Assembly (NCBI GenBank): GCA_964245885.1
Contig: CAXTOX010000004.1
Location: 1 to 64,000 of the forward strand
DNA from: CAHJWO01 sp964245885
GTDB lineage: Bacteria; Verrucomicrobiota; Verrucomicrobiia; Chthoniobacterales; SZAS-18
DNA length: 64,000 nt
Direction of reading: 5' to 3'
In this document: piece by piece, positions 19,951-27,034 of the stretch
Position numbering within the stretch: the stretch's first letter is position 1
How the letters are laid out: every line of letters begins with the position of its first letter
The notes under the pieces: model-generated
The model's database searches: none
What the model was told of the DNA's origin: nothing
Seen by the model: only the letters and a program-made list of their open reading frames with translations
Position numbers and translations under genes: made by a program

Positions 19951-20547
19951 ATGCTCGGCAAAGAATTCTTCACCCAACATCCGCTCACTTGCGCGGCCGA
20001 CCTCATCGGCTGTGAACTCGTCTGGGAACATTGCAGCGGGATCATCGTGGAAACGGAGGCTTACGCGGCGGTCGGCGACGAAGCTTGCCATACTTTCCTG
20101 CGGCGCGGGGCGCAGAAGTTCGTGGACGCCCACCCGGCCGGCACGGCCTACATTTATCTGAACTATGGCATCCATTGGCTGCTGAACGTCCTCGTCAAAG
20201 GTCCGGCCGGGGATGGCTTCGTGCTCGTCCGCGCGCTGGAGCCACGGCGCGGAGTTCTGCTCATGCAAAAACGCCGCAAGCTCGCAGACCCCGCCAAGCT
20301 GTGTTCCGGTCCGGGCAAGCTCACGCAGGCGCTCGGCATCCCGGCAACCTTCCACGGTTCGGACCTGTGCGCGGACCCCGCGCAGGCTTTTCACGCCCGG
20401 CCCGGCGACGTGGCGGCCCCCGGCCTGGTGGCGGACGTACGCATCGGGATCTCGCGTGCCGCCGAGTTGCCGTGGCGTTTCCTCGCCGCAGGCAGCCGCT
20501 ACGTGAGCCGCCGTCCCACCCGCGCCGCGACGGCCGTCAGTGGTTAA
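19951..20547 (+). CDS. DNA-3-methyladenine glycosylase (AAG/MPG family)
   Basis: A base-excision repair enzyme that removes alkylated purines. From ATG 19951 it has 198 aa, typical of bacterial Mpg proteins. Family motifs are GKEFFTQHPLTCAADLIGCEL at the N-terminus, IVETEAYAAVGDEACHTF with the catalytic glutamate in ETEAY, GTAYIYLNYGIHWLLNV, LVRALEP, and CSGPGKLTQALGI. A long open frame upstream of 19951 is only the antisense shadow of the flanking oxidoreductase gene. A terminator belonging to the opposite-strand lipoprotein lies just downstream. Confidence 0.94.
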   Translation: MLGKEFFTQHPLTCAADLIGCELVWEHCSGIIVETEAYAAVGDEACHTFLRRGAQKFVDAHPAGTAYIYLNYGIHWLLNVLVKGPAGDGFVLVRALEPRRGVLLMQKRRKLADPAKLCSGPGKLTQALGIPATFHGSDLCADPAQAFHARPGDVAAPGLVADVRIGISRAAELPWRFLAAGSRYVSRRPTRAATAVSG

Positions 20548-20591
20548 AACAAAAAAGGGGTCGGACGGTTCCATGAGAACAGCCCGACCCC
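20546..20591 (-). terminator. Rho-independent terminator for the 44-aa lipoprotein
   Basis: In the minus direction a stem of 8 bp (GGGGTCGG at 20557-20564 with CCGACCCC at 20584-20591) is followed by TTTTTTGTTTT (complement of 20546-20556). The loop contains a further GTTC/GAAC pairing. It ends the transcript of the small gene at 20644-20778. Confidence 0.8.
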
Positions 20592-20643
20592 GGTTGAGGT
20601 TTCCTTGACCAGACGGCCACGCGCAAGCGCGCCGCGCAGGAAG

Positions 20644-20778
20644 TTACTTACTGCTGGTGGTGGTGGTCGAAGCCGACACGCCCGACGTGGACGCCGTGCC
20701 TTTCGTTTCGCACGCGCTGAAACCGATCGTGGCAGCCACCGCGAAGGCCACGAGGGCCAGGGACTTGATGATTTTCAT
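20644..20778 (-). CDS. Very small lipoprotein with Ser/Thr-rich tail (44 aa)
   Basis: A short gene of 44 codons. It begins MKIIKSLALVAFAVAATIGFSAC, an ideal lipoprotein signal with lipobox FSAC (cysteine 23). The mature peptide is only about 22 residues, ETKGTAST... ending STTTTSSK. A purine-rich GGAGG lies 15-20 nt upstream of the ATG and a strong terminator lies 53 nt downstream of the stop, both supporting expression. The mature part is too small for an enzyme. A surface tether, an envelope stress marker or a Braun-type filler are possibilities. The Ser/Thr-rich end resembles that of the lipoprotein at 63291-63692. Confidence 0.75.
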   Translation of the reverse strand: MKIIKSLALVAFAVAATIGFSACETKGTASTSGVSASTTTTSSK

Positions 20779-20900
20779 ATTACTCTTTTTCCACCTCCGT
20801 TCTCAGGCTAGTCGCCATTGCAGCAGACTCTTGGCCGATGCAGCCGGGCTTGGCAACAGGATTCGCCAAGAATTTTTGTCCGTGGCTGTCACGGCAGGGT

Positions 20901-21374
20901 TTACGCTTCGGCGATGATCACGGTCGTGCCAGGCGGCGTGAGCGCGTAGAGATCGGCCACGTCAACGTTCCTCATCCGCACGCATCCGTGGCTGGCGGGC
21001 TGGCCGATGGCGTCCTCGTGGTTGGTGCCATGAATGTAGATGTAGCGCGCATGGGTGTTGGCGTTGCCCTCCTCGTCGCCCGCCAGCCAGAGGATCCGCG
21101 TGAGGACCAGATCGTCGTCGTTCGCGTCAAGGCCGTTTTCCCCCGTCGGCAGGCGGCTCTTGAACACCGTCCCCAGCTCCGCACCGTCCCCGAACTTCTC
21201 CGCGACGCGGAACCGCCCGAGCGGCGTGCGCAGGCTGCCCGGTTCCGTGCCCAGGCCGAACCGCGACGTGGAGACCGGATAGCGGCGCAGCACGTTGCCC
21301 AGCGTGTCGGCGACTTCCATTTCCTGCCGGGCGACGGACACGCGCAACGAGATTTCCGGGGGGGACGTTTGCAT
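20901..21374 (-). CDS. L,D-transpeptidase (YkuD domain)
   Basis: A cysteine transpeptidase that cross-links peptidoglycan or attaches proteins to it. The 157-aa protein from ATG 21374 is a bare YkuD domain. It starts with a strand (LRVSVARQEMEV), then TPLGRFRV, and ends with the catalytic block IHGTNHEDAIGQPASHGCVRMRN, with nucleophile C131 and the supporting histidine in SHGC. There is no signal peptide or LysM domain, which is unusual for an enzyme acting in the periplasm, though it occurs in the ErfK/YbiS-like short forms. It is divergent from asd with only 36 bp between start codons. Confidence 0.93.
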   Translation of the reverse strand: MQTSPPEISLRVSVARQEMEVADTLGNVLRRYPVSTSRFGLGTEPGSLRTPLGRFRVAEKFGDGAELGTVFKSRLPTGENGLDANDDDLVLTRILWLAGDEEGNANTHARYIYIHGTNHEDAIGQPASHGCVRMRNVDVADLYALTPPGTTVIIAEA

Positions 21375-21410
21375 CACACGCAGGAAAGCATAAGCTCGCC
21401 CTCCGCTGCC

Positions 21411-22412
21411 ATGCAAAACAAGTCTCTCCGCATCGCCATCGTCGGTGCCAGCGGGGCCGTTGGCCAGGAACTCCTGGATGTGCTCACGCGCCGCTGCTTC
21501 CCGGTGGCGTCGTTGCGTCTGCTCGGGTCCGAGCGTTCCGTCGGCAAGACCGCCGCGTTCCAGGGCGAAACGCTGCTCATCGAGCGGCTGGAGGAGGGTT
21601 CGTTCGCCGGGATCGACCTCGCGCTGTTCAGCGCCGGAGCGTCCGTGGCACGACGGTACGCGCCCGCCGCCGTCGACGCCGGGGCGGTCGTGGTGGACAA
21701 CTCGTCCGCGTACCGGATGGACCCCGACGTACCGCTCGTCATCCCGGAGATCAACGGCGCGGACGCCTCCGGGCACCGCGGCATCATCGCGAATCCGAAC
21801 TGCACGACGGCCGTCACGCTCATGGCGCTCGCCCCCCTGCACCGGGCGTTCGGCGTGCAGCGGGTGTTCGCCTCCAGCTACCAGGCGGTCTCGGGCACGG
21901 GCGCGCGCGCCATCGAGGAACTGCGCACGCAGGTAGCGGCGGTTGCCGCCGGCCAGCCGCCAAAGCCGGAAATCTACCCGCACCAGATCGCCTTCAACGT
22001 GCTGCCGCAGGTCGATGCGTTCCTCGACAACGGGTACACCAAGGAAGAAATGAAGATGCAGTTCGAGGGTCGCCGCATCCTGCATCTGCCTGGATTCCGC
22101 GCCTCGGTGACGTGCGTGCGCGTGCCGGTGTACCGGGCGCACTCCGTGGCGGTCAGCGCGGAGTTTGCGCGGCCCGTGACGCTCACCGACGCGTACGCCG
22201 CCCTACGGTCCGCGCCGGGGCTCCAGGTCGTCGATGAACCCGCCAAAAACCTCTACCCGCTGCCGCTGGCATGCGCCGGACGCGACGACTGCCAAGTCGG
22301 GCGGCTGCGGCTGGATTGCGCGCTCGACAACGGTCTGGCATTCTGGGTGGCCGGCGACCAACTCCTCAAGGGTGCAGCGCTCAACACCGTGCAAATCGCC
22401 GAACTTCTCTAG
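21411..22412 (+). CDS. asd: Aspartate-semialdehyde dehydrogenase
   Basis: Reduces aspartyl phosphate to aspartate semialdehyde for lysine/DAP, threonine and methionine synthesis. From ATG 21411 it has 333 aa. It shows IAIVGASGAVGQELL for NADP binding, FSAGASVARRYAP, the active-site cysteine C131 in NPNCTT, SSYQAVSGTGARAIEEL, and the substrate-binding CVRVPVYRAHS with its histidine. It faces the L,D-transpeptidase gene across a short shared regulatory region. DAP supply and peptidoglycan cross-linking are related functions. Confidence 0.96.
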   Translation: MQNKSLRIAIVGASGAVGQELLDVLTRRCFPVASLRLLGSERSVGKTAAFQGETLLIERLEEGSFAGIDLALFSAGASVARRYAPAAVDAGAVVVDNSSAYRMDPDVPLVIPEINGADASGHRGIIANPNCTTAVTLMALAPLHRAFGVQRVFASSYQAVSGTGARAIEELRTQVAAVAAGQPPKPEIYPHQIAFNVLPQVDAFLDNGYTKEEMKMQFEGRRILHLPGFRASVTCVRVPVYRAHSVAVSAEFARPVTLTDAYAALRSAPGLQVVDEPAKNLYPLPLACAGRDDCQVGRLRLDCALDNGLAFWVAGDQLLKGAALNTVQIAELL

Positions 22413-22491
22413 CCGCACGGCTTTTGCTTGCGTTCGGGGTGACGGGCGGACACTCTGCCGGCCAGAATTTTCGTCGTAACCCTCTCACCGG

Positions 22492-23424
22492 ATGGCAGCC
22501 GCAGTTTCCCCCTCCCCCACGCCCACGCGCACGGTCGCTTTTGATCTGAAAAAATATCTGGCCGCGCAGCAGCGGCGGGTCGAACGAGCTTTGCAAAGCG
22601 CGCTGCCGCCGGCCAGCCGCAAGCCGGCAACCATCCATAAGGCCATGCGCTACAGCATGTTCGCGGGCGGCGCGAAGCGGCTGCGGCCGGTTCTGTGCCT
22701 TGCGGCGGCGGAGGCCTGCGGCGCGGACGGCGAGGAAGCTCTGCCGCTCGCCTGCGCGGTGGAGTGCATTCACACCTACTCGTTGATCCACGACGATCTG
22801 CCGAGCATGGACAACGACGACTTTCGCCGCGGCCAGCCGACGTGCCACAAGGTCTTCGGCGACGGCATGGCGGTGCTGGCCGGCGACGCGCTGCTGACGT
22901 TTGCCTTCGAGTTGGTGGGCTGGGCCAACGGCTGGCCGCGCTACGGCACCCGCACGCTGTTGCAAGAACTGGCCGTGACCGCTGGCAGCCTCAAGCTGAT
23001 CGCCGGACAGGTGGCCGACCTGGAGGGCGAGGGCAAGCAGGTGACGGAAAGCCATCTCCAGTATATCCACGAAGGCAAGACGGCGGCGTTGTTGACGACC
23101 GCGATCCGTTTCGGCGGGATGAGCGCGAACGCGACGCCCCGGCGTTTGCAGGCGCTGACGGACTTCGGCTATGCCACCGGCCTGGCGTTCCAGGTCATCG
23201 ACGACATCCTGGACGTGACACAGACCAGCGAGAAGCTCGGCAAAAGTGCCGGCAAGGATCTCGCCGCGCAGAAGGCCACCTACCCATCGGTACTCGGTCT
23301 CGACGGCGCACGCCTGAAGGCCAAGCAACTCACCGCCGATGCGCATGCCGCGTTGCGCCCATTCGGCCGGGAAGGGGATGCCTTGAGATCATTGGCCGAC
23401 CATCTTCTACAGCGGGAATATTGA
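22492..23424 (+). CDS. Polyprenyl (farnesyl/geranylgeranyl) diphosphate synthase
   Basis: A trans-prenyltransferase of the IspA/CrtE group, 310 aa. First aspartate-rich motif: HDDLPSMDNDDFRRG; second: FQVIDDILDVTQTSEKLGKSAGKD. FAGGAKRLRPVLCLA near the start and KTAAL in mid-chain complete the signature. The insertion DLPSMD within the first motif is the bacterial FPP synthase (type II) form. Product length cannot be fixed by eye. It follows asd by 79 bp on the same strand. Confidence 0.93.
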   Translation: MAAAVSPSPTPTRTVAFDLKKYLAAQQRRVERALQSALPPASRKPATIHKAMRYSMFAGGAKRLRPVLCLAAAEACGADGEEALPLACAVECIHTYSLIHDDLPSMDNDDFRRGQPTCHKVFGDGMAVLAGDALLTFAFELVGWANGWPRYGTRTLLQELAVTAGSLKLIAGQVADLEGEGKQVTESHLQYIHEGKTAALLTTAIRFGGMSANATPRRLQALTDFGYATGLAFQVIDDILDVTQTSEKLGKSAGKDLAAQKATYPSVLGLDGARLKAKQLTADAHAALRPFGREGDALRSLADHLLQREY

Positions 23425-23470
23425 GGGGTGATTGTGTTGCACCGCCCCTGGCCGCGTCAGCGGCAGTCAT

Positions 23471-23597
23471 CCCAACATGGTAAGGATGGCTCTCCGAGCC
23501 GCTCGCTATTTTGACTCGGATGACTGTGCCTGTGGTCCGGTATTCCCTTCCAGAAAATCTAGGGAGCGGCTCGGAGAGCCATCCCTACCATGTTGGG
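23471..23597. repeat. 33-bp inverted repeat overlapping a gene 3' end
   Basis: The arm 23471-23503 and the arm 23565-23597 are reverse complements with one mismatch, separated by 61 nt. The right arm supplies the last 12 or so codons of the C39-like peptidase gene. A 13-nt piece of the same arm (CATCCCTACCATG) also occurs at 18240-18252, suggesting a dispersed family. Confidence 0.85.
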
Positions 23598-24344
23598 ACG
23601 AACGGCGACTTCGTTGCCTGTCCAGAGGTAAATTTTTCTGCCAGTGCGAAGACCCAACTCACTGTTTCCTACGGTCAGCTTCTCGTAAAAACGCAACGCT
23701 TCGATGTCACTCCCAATTTCTTTAAGAGGATATACGCCTTTACGTAATCCCGCCATCGACGGGTCACGGATCAGATAATTAAAGCCTTCCTTACCCATCA
23801 CGACCACGAAGTGCGTGACACCGTTGGATAACCGCAGACGCACGATGACGGGATTGCCGCGCAGCAGGTTGGAATCCATCAGGTAATAGGACGGAAGGTT
23901 CTCGTACACGTGACGGACCCGGTCCGGCGCGAGTGCTGTTGGCCCTTCCCAGCGCAGGTCATTGTCCTCGTCGTAGCCGTCGTTCTCGCGCAGGAAAACG
24001 TTCAACCGGCCGGGGTCGGTGTCGATGCCGTAGAACTTCATCACCATTGCCGCCGAGGTCATCGCGCAACCGACCTGCCCGAGAGTATGCACCGACTGGC
24101 CGAGTTGATCCTGCCCCCAGGCGGGATCACCTTGCAGGTAGAGCGCGACGGGAAGCTCAACCCGGCGGACGAAATAACAGCCGCCTGCGGGTGGAAGCTT
24201 CCGTTTACCGAATTCATAAATCCCGCCCGCCGTGCCAAGCCCAGCCAACAAGATGGCCAGCGCCACCAGCACCCCCCAGCGCACAAGGCGGCGGGCACGA
24301 CGTGGCGGTGCTAGGACAGCAACTTCAGGTTCGACCGGCGTCAT
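23559..24344 (-). CDS. Membrane-anchored C39-like cysteine peptidase
   Basis: A 261-aa protein with one N-terminal membrane anchor (VRWGVLVALAILLAGLGTAGGIYEF) and a papain-like C39_2 domain outside. The nucleophile is in LGQVGCAMTSAAMVMKFYG, the histidine in GVTHFVVVMG, and the third residue in YLIRDPSMAG. Such proteins are usually peptidases or isopeptidases, and some have lost activity, but here Cys, His and Asp are all present. The last residues (RPNMVGMALRAAP) are encoded by an inverted-repeat arm and are not family sequence, so the original C-terminus has probably been replaced. Confidence 0.83.
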   Translation of the reverse strand: MTPVEPEVAVLAPPRRARRLVRWGVLVALAILLAGLGTAGGIYEFGKRKLPPAGGCYFVRRVELPVALYLQGDPAWGQDQLGQSVHTLGQVGCAMTSAAMVMKFYGIDTDPGRLNVFLRENDGYDEDNDLRWEGPTALAPDRVRHVYENLPSYYLMDSNLLRGNPVIVRLRLSNGVTHFVVVMGKEGFNYLIRDPSMAGLRKGVYPLKEIGSDIEALRFYEKLTVGNSELGLRTGRKIYLWTGNEVAVRPNMVGMALRAAP

Positions 24345-24420
24345 ACGCGATTATCCTAACCCTCTGAGCGATGCGCTGTCTCGCAGAATCTCTGGTAGTG
24401 GTACAGTTTGGTGAGTTTTC

Positions 24421-24633
24421 AGCCCCGGCAGGGGCGTCAGAGTGCAGCCCACGGCACGAGCCGTGGGAAAACGACCACCCGTGAGCCTAGCCCCGGCAGG
24501 GGCGCAAGAAAGGACGCTCTCGTTCCAGGACCACCCGGCCGGTTTTCTGTCGCCCCTGCCGGGGCTGACTTGTTTTTTGTTCTTTTCCCACGGCTCACGC
24601 CGTGGGCTAAGTTCTGCCGCCCCTGCCGGGGCT
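24421..24633. repeat. REP/REPIN-like palindrome cluster
   Basis: Fills the 343-bp gap 24345-24687. A 16-mer AGCCCCGGCAGGGGCG occurs at 24421-24436 and 24489-24504, and inverted at 24551-24566 and 24618-24633. Two palindromes of the form CCCACGGC-N4-GCCGTGGG sit at 24448-24467 and 24587-24606. Outer flanks (around 24390-24420 and 24634-24665) are also loosely inverted. The order is symmetrical, as in REP doublets moved by a TnpA-REP transposase. No coding gene is seen here. Confidence 0.85.
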
Positions 24634-24687
24634 TCCAAAGCATCAAGCTGTACCACCACCAAATCTCCCGCCGACGCACGGTCAGGA

Positions 24688-25155
24688 TTAGGCGGCAGAC
24701 TTGCGCGCCTTCTTGGCGGGTTCGGTGTTCGCAATAAATTGCTTGCCGTCGCGCGAACCCTTCTTTTTCTTCTCGTCGGTCGCTTTCTTCTCGTCTGGCG
24801 AGAGTTTGTCCCAAGCCTTTTCGGGCAGATAACGCGCAGTGGTTTTCCCGCGCGCGGCTGGCTTGCCGTCGGCGGTCTTCCATTTCTCGTCGCCCCATTC
24901 CTTCAGATGCTTCTGGTTTTCGGTGGGACCGCCGTCTTTGTAGTCGCCGCCTTCCTTTTTGTATTCGGTAGCGAGTAACTGCGCTTTGCGCGCGCTCCAT
25001 TGACCGGGCTTCCCGCCTTTGTCCTCCGCCTTGATTTTTTCCTTCAATTTCTCGCGCAGTTCCGGCTTCGTGTAAGCGGCTGTCTTTGCTTTGCTCTTGG
25101 TCGGTTGCGAGGTCTTCGCGGCTTTGGCGATGCTTTTTGTTTTGGGAGTAGACAT
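24688..25155 (-). CDS. DUF5872-type lysine-rich protein
   Basis: 155 aa, strongly basic. The N-terminal tail (TKSIAKAAKTSQPTKSKAKT) resembles histone H1-like tails. The conserved domain follows: KPELREKLKEKIKAEDKGGKPGQWSARKAQLLATEYKK, then RYLPEKAWDKLSPDEKKATDEKKKKGSRDGKQFIANTEP. This matches my recollection of DUF5872, a family of unknown function. Charge and composition suggest nucleic acid binding, which is inference. It is transcribed with the DUF6321 gene 11 bp upstream. Confidence 0.8.
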   Translation of the reverse strand: MSTPKTKSIAKAAKTSQPTKSKAKTAAYTKPELREKLKEKIKAEDKGGKPGQWSARKAQLLATEYKKEGGDYKDGGPTENQKHLKEWGDEKWKTADGKPAARGKTTARYLPEKAWDKLSPDEKKATDEKKKKGSRDGKQFIANTEPAKKARKSAA

Positions 25156-25166
25156 GAACGGGTCAG

Positions 25167-25622
25167 TCAGGATTTTTTGGGTTTTGCGTCCGTTTTGGCG
25201 CTGGCTTTCGCGACCGGCGTCTTTGCCCTCGCCGCCGGTTTCTTCACGGTTTTCGCAGCCGACTTTTTGCCGTCGGTCGCCTCGTGGAACTTCTCCAACA
25301 ACTCCGTCCCCTTTTTGGCGAGTTTCTTCACGTCCGCCGGCGTGGAAGGCACCGGTTCGCCCCACGCCTGCGCGGACAGCGCGCGGCGGGTCGGCTTGCC
25401 TTTCTCATCCTTCATGGGACCTGTTTCCGGGTTGGCGAAGTGCCGCCGCAGGAACGACCCTTTGCGCTTCATCTTTTCCGGGGTGTCCGCCGCCCCTTTG
25501 ACGCCGGGTTTAAGGTTCGCGCCTTCGGTTTCTTTGAAGTGCTTTCGGCCGGCGTCGGTCAATCCGCCTTGCGGGTCTTTGAGCACTTTTTTCTTTGTGG
25601 ATTCTCCGGGTTTGGTGGGCAT
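25167..25622 (-). CDS. DUF6321-type lysine-rich protein
   Basis: 151 aa. The N-terminal two thirds carry a compact conserved segment: KDPQGGLTDAGRKHFKETEGANLKPGV, KRKGSFLRRHFANPETGPMKDEKGKPTRRALSAQAWGEPVP. The rest is a Lys/Ala/Pro-rich tail (KKSAAKTVKKPAARAKTPVAKASAK) of the kind seen in H1-like DNA-binding proteins. It matches DUF6321 as I remember it, with no function known. It sits directly upstream of the DUF5872 gene. Both have basic disordered ends on opposite sides of their domains, suggesting they act together, perhaps on DNA. Confidence 0.78.
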   Translation of the reverse strand: MPTKPGESTKKKVLKDPQGGLTDAGRKHFKETEGANLKPGVKGAADTPEKMKRKGSFLRRHFANPETGPMKDEKGKPTRRALSAQAWGEPVPSTPADVKKLAKKGTELLEKFHEATDGKKSAAKTVKKPAARAKTPVAKASAKTDAKPKKS

Positions 25623-25749
25623 GGGATGTTGGATTTAACGGCACTCAAGCAACGAGCGTTCCCGCTAAGTACGACCCGGACAGACGACTTGCGCGGGTCT
25701 CTTCTCTGTTAAACGCCCGGAGAACCGCGCGGGATGCACGCGACTCACG

Positions 25750-26919
25750 CTACCGGTCGCACAGCAAAAGGATCGACGCCGTGTAGCCGTGCAAATGGTT
25801 CTGCCGGCCGACCGGACCGATCTCGCCGTTGCAAAAAAATCCGACGCTGGGATGCGCGCCGAAAATTTCCGCCAAAACCCCGGCGTCGTGGTCAGGAACG
25901 TTGAACAGTCCGCGGCCGCGGCCGTTGCAGGCAAAGAGCAGCGAGGCGAACGGACGGCACCCCTCGTCCTCCGCCGTGTGGCAAAGCTCCCGCAAATCCT
26001 CGTCGGCGCTGTCCCGGTCGCGCAACTGATACTGGAGGGTCTGACCGACCCGCACCGGACCAGCAATCGCGACAGCACCCGCCTCGGGATCGGCCCCCAG
26101 GATGTTGCGGATCAGGAAATCGCCTCGCTTGTAATCATCCAGGTACTCGCTCATGGCCAGGCCCGCGAAGAGGTTGTTCCGGGCGCGGTCCTTTTCCTGT
26201 TTGGTCAGGCCGTTGAACACGGTGTTGAGCACGCCGTAAGCGGGCTTTGAACCGAGGCTCAAGAGAAGATTTTGCTTGGCCCCGGTGATCGTCAGCGGCT
26301 CCCCGATGGGCCGGCAGCCCTGGCTGACGATGGTGCGCAGAGCCACCCCGCCGCTGAGCGCCAGGGCGATGCCGTCGCCGCTGATCGCGCGGCCGTCGTG
26401 GCAGACGACCATGTTGTCCTGGTCGCCGCTCGCCAGTCCGCCGATGGCAGGCACGCCGGGATAGGCTCCGTTCCACCCGGACAGCCAGCGTTCCGCGTCC
26501 AGGCGCAGGGGATTGACGAGCGTGATCCAGACGTCGGCCGCTTCCGCGTCGACACCGCTCGCCGTGCGCCAGAACGCCGGGCCGCTGGATTCCTCTACCT
26601 GGGCCTGTGAAAACTCGAAGGTCTTGATCTTCGTGTGCGGCAGACTCAGCAGCAGGAGGGAGAACCCTGAACGGTCTTCCGCTTCCTTGCCGGTGCCGAT
26701 GAGCCCCCCGCCGGTGCAGCCGATCAGGAGCGGAATGCGGGCGTAAACGCGGAGCAGTTCAAGGAAGTCCCCCAGAAACTCCACGTAGTCCGGCGAGAAA
26801 AAAACGACCCCGCAGGTCACGTCGGCGTCGAGTTCCGCGCGGATTTGCCGGGCGGCGTCGATCACGGTTTCCTCGGAAAATTCCGAGAGCACGAGGCGTG
26901 AGACGGCGCGGTTCGGCAT
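25750..26919 (-). CDS. FIST domain (FIST_N plus FIST_C) sensory protein
   Basis: A 389-aa soluble protein of the FIST family, thought to bind small ligands such as amino acids and to act in signal transduction. FIST_N covers about residues 30-220 (VVFFSPDYVEFLGDFL, IGCTGGGLIGTG, GGLASGDQDN). FIST_C follows (AYGVLNTVFNGL, FLIRNILGADPEAGAVAIAG, LLFACNGRGRGLF, GFFCNGEIGPVGRQNHLHGYTASILLL). No kinase, GGDEF or other output domain is attached, and no signalling partner is adjacent. It starts at ATG 26919. Confidence 0.9.
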   Translation of the reverse strand: MPNRAVSRLVLSEFSEETVIDAARQIRAELDADVTCGVVFFSPDYVEFLGDFLELLRVYARIPLLIGCTGGGLIGTGKEAEDRSGFSLLLLSLPHTKIKTFEFSQAQVEESSGPAFWRTASGVDAEAADVWITLVNPLRLDAERWLSGWNGAYPGVPAIGGLASGDQDNMVVCHDGRAISGDGIALALSGGVALRTIVSQGCRPIGEPLTITGAKQNLLLSLGSKPAYGVLNTVFNGLTKQEKDRARNNLFAGLAMSEYLDDYKRGDFLIRNILGADPEAGAVAIAGPVRVGQTLQYQLRDRDSADEDLRELCHTAEDEGCRPFASLLFACNGRGRGLFNVPDHDAGVLAEIFGAHPSVGFFCNGEIGPVGRQNHLHGYTASILLLCDR

Positions 26920-27034
26920 GTAGGGAAATCATCGTGGCCCGGCCGGATTTCGCAACGGGAAATCGTCAGCCGGGCACAGGGCGAATTTCACGCGAAAACG
27001 CGCCTTCCGGCGCGTGGCAAACGTATCTATTTTG

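Noticed and set aside
22492..23424. A carotenoid cluster (polyprenyl synthase plus the CrtI-like protein at 18280 and the CrtC-like protein at 16463)
   Set aside because: The three genes are on different strands and separated by unrelated genes, there is no phytoene synthase, and each fits a non-carotenoid family better.
24437..25000. Open frames across the REP cluster that appear to encode Ala/Gly/Pro-rich proteins
   Set aside because: They consist of translated palindromes and the antisense of DUF5872, and have no gene signals.
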